A stretch of DNA of 53,919 nt, taken from an uncultured Dialister sp. (GTDB taxonomy: Bacteria > Bacillota > Negativicutes > Veillonellales > Dialisteraceae). The position numbers and the translations under genes are program-made. Every line of letters begins with the position of its first letter. Within the stretch, counting starts at the first letter, position 1. Of the stretch, positions 16,901-24,602 are shown one piece after another. Location: contig URIB01000008.1 of NCBI GenBank assembly GCA_900547785.1, forward strand, positions 1 through 53,919, in the 5' to 3' direction. The notes beneath the pieces are model-generated. The model had not been told where the DNA came from. It did not search any database and was given only the letters and a program-made list of their open reading frames with translations.

Positions 16901-17106
16901 AGATGCGTATGTTAATAAAGAAGCTTTTAAGAAAACATAAATATCCGCCGGAAGGGATGGATGATGCTGTTCAAACTGTAATGACACAGTGTGAACTTTG
17001 GACTGATAATTATAGTTTTGAGGAAGAGAAGGGAGTTTATTTGTTTGATAGTCATATAACGAAAGAACAGCCACTGGTTGCAGAAGATACAGAGGAATAT
17101 AAGTAA
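13963..17106 (+). CDS. hsdR: Type I restriction endonuclease subunit R
   Basis: 1047 residues. The N-terminal nuclease domain shows a PD-(D/E)xK-type core (RPDIILFLNGLPVVLVELKSP, split D near 134 and ELK near 149). The SF2 translocase motor has Walker A QGSGKS (about 288-293), DEAH at about 387, FTGTPI and the motif VI region QAIARVNRV. A C-terminal helical domain docks on the methylase. It pumps DNA and cuts when translocation stalls. An AGGAGG site precedes the ATG. No disruption is visible, so restriction should be functional if an intact HsdS is made. Confidence 0.95.
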   Translation: MPGYTEASYENSIIELFRNNLGYEYVYGPDVERDFENPLYEEILADSLYRLNNKLPDDAIQEALFKLKNFENGELVQRNSVFMDYLQNGIPVRYFAHGEERSAIVYLVDYKNPDNNSFIVANQWTFIENSNKRPDIILFLNGLPVVLVELKSPSREETDVSEAYRQLRNYMQEIPSMFIYNAICVMSDQLISKAGTITSGEDRFMEWKTKDGNYENTQYAQFDTFFEGMFQKKRLLDIIKNFICFSNEGINTYKILAGYHQYFAVRKAIESTKNATVTDGRGGVFWHTQGSGKSLSMVFYAHLLQEALDSPTVVVLTDRNDLDDQLYHQFAYCRDFLRQEPMHAESRENLKTLLAGREANGIIFTTMQKFEESNEPLSERHNIIVMADEAHRGQYGLAEKIKITKNEDGDEVAKRVIGTARIIRNTLPNATYIGFTGTPISSKDRNTREVFGDYIDIYDMTQAVEDGATRPVYYESRVVKLKLDEATLKLIDAEYDLMALNADDAVIEKSKHDMGRMEAILGNDSTINSLVDDILEHYQNNRENLLTGKAMIVAYSRSIAMKIYKRILELHPTWTEKVGVVMTSGNNDPEEWRQIIGNKHHKNELATKFKDNNSAMKIAIVVDMWLTGFDVPSLATMYVYKPMSGHNLMQAIARVNRVFRDKEGGLVVDYVGIATALKQAMNDYTARDKKNYGDTDVAKVAYPKFLEKLSVCRDKFYGYDYSKFISGTDFERAKTISGAVNFIMSREKVDDKDSFVKEALLLHQALSLCSSLVDEDRRFEAAFFEAVRILVLRLTNTGVGKKISLPEINARINELLKQSIKSEGVINLFSDIKEEFSLFDPKFLQEVANMKEKNLAIELLKKLIAEQVSVYRRTNVVKSEKFSVIMQRSLNAYLNGMLTNEEVIEEMMKLAKEIAKAKQEGDKLGLNPDEMAFYDALTKPEAIKDFYENDELIAITKELTDTLRRNKTIDWQKRESARAKMRMLIKKLLRKHKYPPEGMDDAVQTVMTQCELWTDNYSFEEEKGVYLFDSHITKEQPLVAEDTEEYK

Positions 17107-17148
17107 TCAAATCTTTTTCGGTAAAGAATGTATGGAAGGGAGTTTACC

Positions 17149-17841
17149 ATGGCAAAAGGAATAATATATTTAATGACTACGGTTGTTTCCGGGCTTGTCA
17201 AGATTGGCAAGACCGGAAATGAGCAATTTGAAAATAGAATGAGATTTTTAGAAAGCAATGGATATGCCAATATCACAGGGTTAAAAAGGGAATTTGCTAT
17301 AGAAGTAGATGGATATGATGAGAAGGAAAAACTTATTCATGATATCTTTAGTAAAAGTAGAATTATCGGAACTGAATTATTTGCATTAGATATAGAGGTT
17401 GCCAAATCTTTATTATCCTCTTTAGACGGGAAACAAATTTATCCTAAAGATAAAAGTAAAAAAGAAGTATTCAAAGAGTCTACCAAAGAAAGAGAACTTC
17501 AATCTGAGAGCGGATTTGTTCCTGACGGTGAATATATATTGCATCGCACTATCAAAGGTTTTGGAGAGGTCAATGGGAAAGCTGTTGTGAAAGAGGGTGT
17601 ATTTACTTTGCTCAAAGGAAGCTATTGCGGAAATACCGTAAAAGGATATATACCGTCTATCAGAAGAAATGCAAAAATAAAAGACAATGTTTTGCAGGAA
17701 GATATTGTATGTGAAAATCCATCCAGTGCAGGTTGGGTCGTTATTGGAAAGTCTAATAACGGGTGGAAAGAGTGGAAAGATTCTTCTGGGAAATCTATTA
17801 GCAGATATAGAAATGTCAATGACTGGTGTGAAGTTGATTGA
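17149..17841 (+). CDS. GIY-YIG-like (T5orf172) protein with C-terminal DUF4357
   Basis: 230 residues. The N-terminus (GIIYLMTTVVSGLVKIGKTGN...F..R) fits the T5orf172/MUG113 branch of the GIY-YIG nuclease fold. The C-terminal third (CENPSSAGWVVIGKSNNGWKEWKDSSGKS) matches the DUF4357 pattern often found beside type I systems. The ATG at 17149 follows GAAGGGAG; an upstream in-frame start is less likely. It lies 42 bp after hsdR on the same strand and ends at a long bidirectional terminator, so it is the last gene of the operon. A nuclease or restriction-accessory role is inferred from the fold and context. Confidence 0.8.
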   Translation: MAKGIIYLMTTVVSGLVKIGKTGNEQFENRMRFLESNGYANITGLKREFAIEVDGYDEKEKLIHDIFSKSRIIGTELFALDIEVAKSLLSSLDGKQIYPKDKSKKEVFKESTKERELQSESGFVPDGEYILHRTIKGFGEVNGKAVVKEGVFTLLKGSYCGNTVKGYIPSIRRNAKIKDNVLQEDIVCENPSSAGWVVIGKSNNGWKEWKDSSGKSISRYRNVNDWCEVD

Positions 17842-17859
17842 TAATTGACTTTCGTTATT

Positions 17860-17910
17860 CTTACAGTAAAAAAGAGAAATAGTACAACTATTTCTCTTTT
17901 TTACTGTAAG
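17860..17910. terminator. Bidirectional terminator between the type I operon and the TonB receptor
   Basis: A perfect 24-bp stem around an ACA loop with A-tract and T-tract arms. It serves both convergent genes. Its AGAAATAGT core is shared with the hairpin at 24603-24637. Confidence 0.9.
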
Positions 17911-17932
17911 GTTTGGGAATGTATGGAATGCT

Positions 17933-20122
17933 TTACCATTCGTAAGAATAGGTGAGTAGTACACTGCGCCTGTCGCCTACGAAGCCTTGGGGAATGCCTT
18001 GGTTCTCACGGACGGCCGTGTAATAGTGAGTGTCAAACATATTTTTTATGTCCATTCTTATGGTGTGGTCTTTCGTGCGGTAGCGCAGGGACGCATCGAG
18101 AATCCATGCCGGTTTGATGGTATAGGGAGATAACGGATTTTTTTCGATTTTGTCGGTCCATCGTTTTCCGAGGAAGCGGAGACCGATGCCGCCGTTCCAT
18201 CTTGCGTGTTCCCGGTCTTCCGTTTCGGTATCGAGCCAGAGGGAGAAAGAGTGTTTCGGAACACCGCCGATATAAATAGAGGAAATTCCTTTTTGGAGTC
18301 CTTTGTATTTCGTGTCCGTGTAGGCGTAACCGAATGTCATTTCCAAGTTTTTGCTAAGTTCTCCGTGAATTTCCAATTCGCCGCCTTTAGAAATCATCTG
18401 GTCGACGGTGGTGTATACGGGGAAAGGATAGGGGTGTTTCGGGTGGAGAATTTCTATCGGGTAATTACGTTTGTCGATGTGAAAGAGGGCGAGGGATGCG
18501 TGTAAGTGCCGGTAGGGACTTTCATATTTGAGTCCCATTTCGTTCTGTATGCCTGTGGTGGGACCTACCATGTGCAGGTTTTCATCGTATTTGTCATTGT
18601 TAGGGGTGAAAGAGGTGGCGTGATTGATGAAACTGTGCCAGCCTTTGCCGTGTTCATAGGAAATACCGGTTTGCCATGTATTCGCTTTGGAAGATACTTT
18701 GGCTTCTTCATTGCTCGTTGTGTATTTTGTATGCCGCATGCCTATGTTCCAACTTATTTTTCCGCGTTCATAAACATTTTGGAGATACAGAGCGTTTTCC
18801 CGGGAGGTGGCGCTTCTGCTCATATCAAAGAGCCAGTTTGTTTTGTCATCAATCGTTCCGGGGGAAGTATTTCCTTTGAAAATATCTTCTAAATTCCATT
18901 TGGGAAGATTCGCATATTTCAGATAGCTGTCCCAGGACTGGCGGTGACTGTCGAACCCGATCATCAGGTGGTTATGATGTTTTTCATTTTCCCAGTCACG
19001 GTAGAAATAGCTGTCGACGCTGAATGCATCGGCATGCATAGTGGTATCAAGGAAATCCCTTGCAAAGTGAGGGGGAATATATTTTTGCCCGATTTGTTTA
19101 AGCGGACGGTATTGAATGCCTGTCGATTTAAATCTTGCATTTGTGTCCGTGTAAGCTAAATTTTGGTGAAAAGCCCAATCATTCTTGAGTTTTTGTTCCC
19201 ACTGGTATCCGATATAACGGTTTGTGATTTGAAATCCCTCAACGCCGGGTACGCCCCAGAAGAGATCGGACGGTATTTTGAAAATGGGATGATCCGGCGC
19301 CTCTGAATATATACCGGCTCGTTCACGGAGGGGGAGATCACTCCCGTGAACGGTGTCTTTTTGCCAGTAAGCAAAGATGTCAATCTGTGTTTCGTTTCCT
19401 TTTTCCCAATGATAGGCAGGGGCGATATACAGGCGGTCTGTATCACTTTGTTTGATGGGCAGATCATAGCGGCGGTGCACGCCGTTCAGACGAAAGGCGG
19501 AGCGGTCGGATAATTTTCTGTTCACATCAAAGGAAAGTCCTTTTTTATTTTTCGTGCCGACCTCGATTTCAGTTTTGTTGCTGTTTTCGAGTTCCGCCCG
19601 TTTCAGCTGCAAATCAATGGAGCCGCCGGGAGAGGCGGAACCGTGATGGACGGAAGAAGAACCCTTGACGATAGTGACGGATTCCAGCCCTTTCATTTCA
19701 GGACTGTACAGCGTGGTCATGTCGGGAGCAAATTTTGTGTGTCTGTCGTTGTGACCGAACATTTTCATACCGTTCAGGTTGACAGAGGCATGATCGACTT
19801 CGAAACCGCGGATGGTACTGTTGTTAAACAGCGCTTCATCGGTGATACTCCCGATGACACCGGCGGTATAGTTTAACGTGTCTTTCAGAGATTCGGCTTT
19901 TCTTTTTTCCATATCTTTTTCATTGACAACGGTATATGAGAACGGCACATTTTCCGCTTTATCTCCATATTTGGATACGTTGTAGCGGTAACGAAGTCCT
20001 TTGACTACGACCTCATCCAGTGTAAAAATGCAGTCGTCTGTACTCATGGAAGCGGCAGCAGTTCCGGAAAAACTCATGGTCCATATCACAATAGCGGCGG
20101 CGAGGTATTTCTTATGATGCAT
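17933..20122 (-). CDS. TonB-dependent outer-membrane siderophore receptor
   Basis: 729 residues. It has a signal peptide (about 1-24, cut after TAAAS), a TonB box (TLDEVVVKG, about 34-42) and a plug domain with YTAGVIGS...IRGFEVDHASVNLNGMK and IVKGSSSVHHGSASPGGSID. A 22-strand barrel follows, ending in VLLTYSYEW with a terminal aromatic as expected for outer-membrane insertion. The family imports ferric siderophores or similar chelates using TonB-ExbBD energy. The sequence does not show which ligand. It lies alone on the minus strand between two restriction systems, and an inverted repeat at 20216-20234 upstream may be its operator. It shows the organism has an outer membrane. Confidence 0.93.
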   Translation of the reverse strand: MHHKKYLAAAIVIWTMSFSGTAAASMSTDDCIFTLDEVVVKGLRYRYNVSKYGDKAENVPFSYTVVNEKDMEKRKAESLKDTLNYTAGVIGSITDEALFNNSTIRGFEVDHASVNLNGMKMFGHNDRHTKFAPDMTTLYSPEMKGLESVTIVKGSSSVHHGSASPGGSIDLQLKRAELENSNKTEIEVGTKNKKGLSFDVNRKLSDRSAFRLNGVHRRYDLPIKQSDTDRLYIAPAYHWEKGNETQIDIFAYWQKDTVHGSDLPLRERAGIYSEAPDHPIFKIPSDLFWGVPGVEGFQITNRYIGYQWEQKLKNDWAFHQNLAYTDTNARFKSTGIQYRPLKQIGQKYIPPHFARDFLDTTMHADAFSVDSYFYRDWENEKHHNHLMIGFDSHRQSWDSYLKYANLPKWNLEDIFKGNTSPGTIDDKTNWLFDMSRSATSRENALYLQNVYERGKISWNIGMRHTKYTTSNEEAKVSSKANTWQTGISYEHGKGWHSFINHATSFTPNNDKYDENLHMVGPTTGIQNEMGLKYESPYRHLHASLALFHIDKRNYPIEILHPKHPYPFPVYTTVDQMISKGGELEIHGELSKNLEMTFGYAYTDTKYKGLQKGISSIYIGGVPKHSFSLWLDTETEDREHARWNGGIGLRFLGKRWTDKIEKNPLSPYTIKPAWILDASLRYRTKDHTIRMDIKNMFDTHYYTAVRENQGIPQGFVGDRRSVLLTYSYEW

Positions 20123-20584
20123 ACATAAACTCCTTTGGATTAATTTGCAATTTATTCGCGTATTTTTCCATCATAATCATTTCATTTTGACAAATCAATC
20201 TTATAAGTAAAGTCGGAATCAAAAATAATGATTCACTTGCTTAAATAAAAAAATGACAAATTCTTTATATAGCGAAAATAAAAGATAATAGGGTTGATTT
20301 TATATAGAATTGGCGGACTTTCAAATAGAGGAAAAATATCATAGTTAAATGTCTCCACTGTTTTTTTCGGTTGATAACTACAAAAAAACATATCTGTTCG
20401 AAGAAGAAAATTAACTTTTGGAAAAAGAAATGGTCTTGGAAGTATAGAAAGCAGTCCGTTATTTTGTCATAACAGGCATCATGAAAAAGGAAGTTTTTGT
20501 TGATGTGGTGAAAAAATTTTAAAATGATATTGCTATTATTCCAGAGTTAGAATATAATAGATAATCAAAAATGGAGGTACCGGT
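20123..20584. promoter_or_regulatory. Intergenic region with a candidate metal-regulator operator
   Basis: A 19-bp inverted repeat at 20216-20234 (GAATCA, 7 bp, TGATTC) lies about 95 bp upstream of the receptor start. Its size and AT-rich centre fit a Fur-like box, but the match to the classical Fur consensus is weak. A further AT-rich stretch to about 20530 shows no gene. Confidence 0.35.
20530..20558 (+). promoter_or_regulatory. Promoter of the DpnII-like operon
   Basis: TTGCTA (20530-20535), a 17-bp spacer and a perfect TATAAT (20553-20558), 26 bp before the methylase ATG. Confidence 0.65.
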
Positions 20585-21655
20585 ATGGAATATATGTCCG
20601 CAAGAGAGGCTGCCGATAAGTGGGGAATTTCACAAAGGCGAGTGGCTGTCCTTTGTTCTGAGAACAGAATTAATAATGCAACTATGGTCGGTAATATGTG
20701 GATTATTCCTGCCAGTGCCGAAAAACCGATAGATGCAAGAAGCATAAGATACAATAAGAAAGAGGAAAAAACTATAAAACCGTTTCTAAAGTGGGCCGGA
20801 GGAAAAGGACAACTTCTTCGGGATATAGAAAAATATTATCCTTTTGAAAATGGTATTGTCACAAAATATGCGGAACCGTTTCTTGGCGGAGGAGCTGTCC
20901 TTTTTGATATATTGAGTAAATATGAGTTAGAAGAAGTCTATGTCAGCGATATTAATTCAGAACTTGTTAATGCGTATTGCATGATTAGAGATGATATAGA
21001 TGAACTTGTTACCATTTTAAAAGTTATGCAAGATGAGTTCATAGAAAGAGATAAGGATGAACGAAAAATCTACTATATGACGAAGAGGGAGCTTTTTAAT
21101 GAGCTAAAGATCAGTGGAGATGAAACTGTAAATATCGAAAAAGCTGCGTTGATGATATTTCTTAATAAGACTTGTTTTAACGGGCTGTTTCGTGTAAATA
21201 AAAAAGGCTTGTTTAATGTGCCTATGGGAGCTTATAAAAACCCCATGATTTGTGATGAGGAAAATCTAAGAGCCGTGTCTGAAAAACTGCAAAACGTGAG
21301 AATAGAATGCGGTGATTATAGGGAGGCAGCAAACTTTATTGATGAAAAGACTTTTGTTTACTTTGACCCCCCGTACCGGCCTATTACCAATACTGCAAGT
21401 TTCACGGCATATACGGAAAATTTATTTAATGATGACAAACAGATTGAACTTGCGAAATTCGTCAATGATATGAATCAAAAGGGTGCAAAGATTGTGGTCA
21501 GCAACTCTGATCCTAAGAATTCTGATGGCGAAGATGAATTTTTTGATGATATTTATTCATCTTATAAAATCAAGCGCGTTGAAGCTACCCGTATGATTAA
21601 CTGCAACGGTGAAGCAAGGGGTAAAATCAAGGAATTGCTTATATCGAATTTTTAA
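20585..21655 (+). CDS. Dam-type DNA adenine methyltransferase with N-terminal HTH (DpnIIM-like)
   Basis: 356 residues. Residues about 1-50 form an excisionase-like helix-turn-helix (SAREAADKWGISQRRVAVLC...MVGNMWIIP). The D12-class N6-adenine methylase follows, with FLKWAGGKGQLL (about 67-78), FLGGGAV and the catalytic DPPY (about 261-264). The family methylates adenine in GATC. The next gene is a DpnII/MboI-like nuclease, so this enzyme protects the host from it. The HTH extension is not part of the classical DpnM and may let the protein bind DNA or regulate its own operon. It has an AGGTACCGGT ribosome binding region. Confidence 0.9.
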   Translation: MEYMSAREAADKWGISQRRVAVLCSENRINNATMVGNMWIIPASAEKPIDARSIRYNKKEEKTIKPFLKWAGGKGQLLRDIEKYYPFENGIVTKYAEPFLGGGAVLFDILSKYELEEVYVSDINSELVNAYCMIRDDIDELVTILKVMQDEFIERDKDERKIYYMTKRELFNELKISGDETVNIEKAALMIFLNKTCFNGLFRVNKKGLFNVPMGAYKNPMICDEENLRAVSEKLQNVRIECGDYREAANFIDEKTFVYFDPPYRPITNTASFTAYTENLFNDDKQIELAKFVNDMNQKGAKIVVSNSDPKNSDGEDEFFDDIYSSYKIKRVEATRMINCNGEARGKIKELLISNF

Positions 21656-21708
21656 GAAGTCTGTATTGCGGGGAAATGGATAAGCTTTGATAAAAAGGAG
21701 AGGTTGAT

Positions 21709-22587
21709 ATGGCGAGAAATTTTAACACGTGGTTAGCAAGTTTCCGTGCCAGCATTGCAAATTATGGCTATTATATTGATTTTGATAAGGTTCATCGCAA
21801 TGTTGATAATATCAAAGTTGAATTGAACATCCTCAACTCTCTTATCGGATCCAAGAATATCAGGGAAGATTTCAAGAATCTGATTGCGAAATATCCTGAA
21901 GTTTTGAAGTGTATTCCGTTGCTCTTGGCGGTAAGAGCTAATGAAATATATTGTCAGGATGAAAACGGCGGTCACTTATATCAGTTTGATTTTGGGAAGT
22001 ATCCGCAGAACAGTCACATGGATTACGAGCGCTATGTCTATTTTATGGAGCACACAGCCTTGTTTGATTTATTGGAAAACCACATTATCAATAATCTTGT
22101 TGACTATGTCACCGGTGTTGAAACAGGACTTGATTCCAATGGTCGTAAAAACCGTGGCGGGCATCTTATGGAAGATTTAGTTGAAAGTTTTATTCAGAAA
22201 GCGGGATTTGTAAGAGACGAGGACTATTTCAAAGAGATCTATATTCATCAAATTACAGATAAATGGAATATAGACTTGTCTGCTATTTCAAATCAAGGGA
22301 AAATGGAAAAGCGCTTTGATTTTGCAGTTAAAACCCCGAATATGATTTACGGTATAGAAACTAATTTTTATGGAAGTGGCGGCAGTAAATTAAATGAAAC
22401 TGCACGCAGTTATAAAGCACTTGCTTGGGAAGCCGAAGAAATCAACGGATTTACATTTGTTTGGTTTACTGACGGAAAAGGTTGGACAAGTGCACGTAAT
22501 AATCTTGAAGAAACATTTGATGTTATGCAACATATTTATAACATCAAAGATTTAGAGGAAGGAATAATTAACGAGGTTTTCAAATAA
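21709..22587 (+). CDS. DpnII/MboI-family type II restriction endonuclease
   Basis: 292 residues matching the DpnII/MboI group in length and in blocks such as FDFGKYPQNSHMDYERYVYFM and KNRGGHLMEDLVESFI. A likely PD-(D/E)xK-type core is KRFDFAVKTPNMIYGIETNFY (about 200-220), with Asp in FDF and Glu in IETNFY. It is expected to cut GATC. An AGGAGAGG site precedes the ATG. It lies 53 bp after the Dam-type methylase and its TAA overlaps the next ATG (TAATG). Confidence 0.9.
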   Translation: MARNFNTWLASFRASIANYGYYIDFDKVHRNVDNIKVELNILNSLIGSKNIREDFKNLIAKYPEVLKCIPLLLAVRANEIYCQDENGGHLYQFDFGKYPQNSHMDYERYVYFMEHTALFDLLENHIINNLVDYVTGVETGLDSNGRKNRGGHLMEDLVESFIQKAGFVRDEDYFKEIYIHQITDKWNIDLSAISNQGKMEKRFDFAVKTPNMIYGIETNFYGSGGSKLNETARSYKALAWEAEEINGFTFVWFTDGKGWTSARNNLEETFDVMQHIYNIKDLEEGIINEVFK

Positions 22588-23333
22588 TGGTAAAAAAAAT
22601 AACCGAATGGGAGCCTGAAGATTTTGAGTTGGAAATGACTACGCATTGGTCTTTTCCAAAACGTGGAGGTTGGGCTACTCACGATGCAAAATGGAGAGGG
22701 AATTGGTCGCCGTATATTCCTCGTAATATATTGCTCAGATATTCTAAAGAAAATGATTTGGTGCTTGATCAGTTTGCCGGTGGTGGAACTACACTTGTAG
22801 AAGCAAAGCTGCTTAACCGGAACATAATTGGTGTTGATGTAAATGATATTGCACTTGAAAGGTGCAAAGAAAAAACAAATTTTGAACATGAAGGAGCTAA
22901 AGGAAAGATATATTTACGGAAAGGTGATGCCCGAAATTTAGACTTTATTCCTGATAAAAGTATTGATTTAATATGTACACATCCGCCGTATGCTGATATT
23001 ATCAAGTATAGTGAGGATATTAAAGAGGATTTATCACGCTTAAAAGTAAAGGATTTTCTTGAAGAAATGAAAAAGGTAGCTGTTGAAAGCTACCGGGTTT
23101 TGAAAAGTGATAAGTTTTGTGCTGTTCTTATGGGAGATACACGTCAGAAAGGACATATGATACCGATGGCCTTTGATGTTATGAAAGGTTTTCAGGATGC
23201 CGGATTTAAGCTGAAAGAATTGATTATTAAAGAACAGCATAACTGCAGAGCAACGGGATACTGGAAAACAAATAGTGTGAAATATAATTTTTTGCTCATT
23301 GCTCATGAATATTTGTTTGTTTTTAAAAAGTGA
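22587..23333 (+). CDS. Second DNA methyltransferase of the DpnII-like operon
   Basis: 248 residues. SAM motif I DQFAGGGTTLVEA (about 61-73) comes before the catalytic-type motif THPPYAD (about 130-136), with GVDVNDIALERC between them. The class is an amino-methylase (N6-adenine or N4-cytosine). The classical DpnII system also has two methylases (DpnM and DpnA). The motif IV here has HPPY, and the motif I to IV order differs from the beta-class order of DpnA, so it is not a plain DpnA copy. It overlaps the nuclease stop by one base and is followed by a strong terminator at 23436. Confidence 0.85.
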   Translation: MVKKITEWEPEDFELEMTTHWSFPKRGGWATHDAKWRGNWSPYIPRNILLRYSKENDLVLDQFAGGGTTLVEAKLLNRNIIGVDVNDIALERCKEKTNFEHEGAKGKIYLRKGDARNLDFIPDKSIDLICTHPPYADIIKYSEDIKEDLSRLKVKDFLEEMKKVAVESYRVLKSDKFCAVLMGDTRQKGHMIPMAFDVMKGFQDAGFKLKELIIKEQHNCRATGYWKTNSVKYNFLLIAHEYLFVFKK

Positions 23334-23435
23334 AAAAATGACGGACTACATTTTCCGGAGCAAAACAACTGTAAAGAACAAATTGAGATGAAGTGATCTG
23401 TAGAAAAAGAAGAGTGAAAATAAAATATTTGACAG

Positions 23436-23482
23436 AAAAAGCCTTGATTATTTCATATCAATTGGATAATCAAGGCTTTTTT
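23436..23482 (+). terminator. Terminator after the DpnII-like operon; right copy of the dispersed hairpin
   Basis: A perfect 16-bp stem (AAAAAGCCTTGATTAT with its complement) and T-tract. The arms and downstream flank resemble 7205-7290 after guaA. Confidence 0.88.
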
Positions 23483-23517
23483 GTGATGACAGAGAAACAT
23501 ATTTTCATGGAAGTAAC

Positions 23518-23545
23518 TTGACACGCATATATATATATATATAAT
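23518..23545 (+). promoter_or_regulatory. Promoter with an (AT)8 spacer tract
   Basis: A consensus TTGACA (23518-23523), a 16-bp spacer and a consensus TATAAT (23540-23545). Eight AT units (23527-23542) fill most of the spacer and run into the -10. Gain or loss of one unit would change spacing to 18 or 14 bp, so the promoter may be phase-variable. Confidence 0.75.
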
Positions 23546-23593
23546 GTTATATATTTTTTAATACGAATTAAGAAGCAGAGGAGAGATAATAAA

Positions 23594-24118
23594 ATGGGGC
23601 TATTTAATTTATTTGGTTTATTGGGGGGCAGTAAAACAGTTGAGTTGGATAAAGTGAAAAGCGATGAAAACAAAAAACGGATGAGAGAAATTTTTGATAC
23701 TAAAGTAGATAATGGCTCGGAATATAAAATAGTTTACGCTTATTCAGAAGATATAGGCGGAGCGAATTTCGCTGTACTTCGTACTGTTTCCTATAAATAC
23801 AGAAGTTTTATACTTGGCTATAGGGAAAATGATTTGAGTGTAGTGTTTCTTGAAGTAAGTCCTGATTTAAATCAGGTTGGTGAAGCGCTTGTATATAGAC
23901 CACAGGATGTCAAGAAAACTAATTTTATAAAAATGGTAGGTTCATATTATTTACAATATGGCAATTCATTTAAGAAAGAATTTTTCAACTTTTTTGTTCC
24001 CGAGACTATTGATGAAATAGTGAATCATGATTGGTATGATGAAGATACATTTACTTACATTGACCAAAGAGATGAACATAGTGGATGGGTAGATTTTTGG
24101 AATAAATTTTGCAGATAA
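23594..24118 (+). CDS. Protein of unknown function
   Basis: 174 residues that I do not recognise. There is no signal peptide. A short hydrophobic start (GLFNLFGLLGG) is followed by a soluble alpha/beta-like region (YKIVYAYSEDIGG...YKYRSFILGYREND...VVFLEVSPDL) and an acidic, aromatic-rich C-terminus (NHDWYDEDTFTYIDQRDEH). The size and acidity would suit an immunity or small regulatory protein, but that is only a guess. A GGAGAGA site precedes the ATG. It is driven by the (AT)8-spacer promoter and followed 10 bp later by a small membrane protein gene, so the two form a unit. Confidence 0.7.
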   Translation: MGLFNLFGLLGGSKTVELDKVKSDENKKRMREIFDTKVDNGSEYKIVYAYSEDIGGANFAVLRTVSYKYRSFILGYRENDLSVVFLEVSPDLNQVGEALVYRPQDVKKTNFIKMVGSYYLQYGNSFKKEFFNFFVPETIDEIVNHDWYDEDTFTYIDQRDEHSGWVDFWNKFCR

Positions 24119-24128
24119 AAGGTAATAA

Positions 24129-24353
24129 ATGATGAGTATGCTACCAAATTACATCTTTGCTTCTATATTTACAGTATTTCTTGTTTATAGTTTTATAAAT
24201 ATAAAAGTAAAAAAGGCTAAGGTGAGTCATGGATGTCTTTACGGCATAGGGATTCTTGTTGCCATATTGTTACTCGGAATGTCTATTTACGGGATAATAT
24301 TTAGCATTCCGTTAGGACAAGTACAGATACTCATAGAGAACAGTTTTAAATAA
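24129..24353 (+). CDS. Small two-span membrane protein
   Basis: 74 residues with two hydrophobic helices (about 6-25 and 38-60) joined by a basic loop (NIKVKKAKVSHG). No family is recognised. AAAGG precedes the ATG, and it lies 10 bp after the unknown gene upstream, so it is probably co-transcribed and may be a partner. Confidence 0.6.
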   Translation: MMSMLPNYIFASIFTVFLVYSFINIKVKKAKVSHGCLYGIGILVAILLLGMSIYGIIFSIPLGQVQILIENSFK

Positions 24354-24436
24354 AGAAATATAGATTTGAGAAACGGTAGATCGAAAGGTTTACTGTTTTT
24401 TATTTGCGCAAAATCAGAAAGAGAGGAAAACAGAGA

Positions 24437-24574
24437 ATGAACAATATAAAAGGTTTCCGGAATGATTTACTGCATTGAGGGATTGAATTTTGGTCATCAC
24501 AGGAATATACAGAATGAATCAATGAAGTGTTCGCTAATATGGCAATAAAAACCACATTCCAAAGGTATCTTTAA
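24437..24574 (+). pseudogene. Short gene remnant interrupted by two TGA codons
   Basis: From an ATG with GAGAGG upstream, the frame reads MNNIKGFRNDLLH, stop, GIEFWSSQEYTE, stop, INEVFANMAIKTTFQRYL, stop. The composition between the stops is protein-like, suggesting the tail of a decayed gene. The rest of 24354-24602 shows nothing else. Confidence 0.3.
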
Positions 24575-24602
24575 ATCATCTGACAATCAAATAGAAACCA
24601 TA

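Noticed and set aside
24437..24574. TGA read as Trp (recoding) in the remnant
   Set aside because: All other genes here use TGA normally as stop (for example fapR, fabF, and the decayed regulator's end), so decay is the simpler reading.
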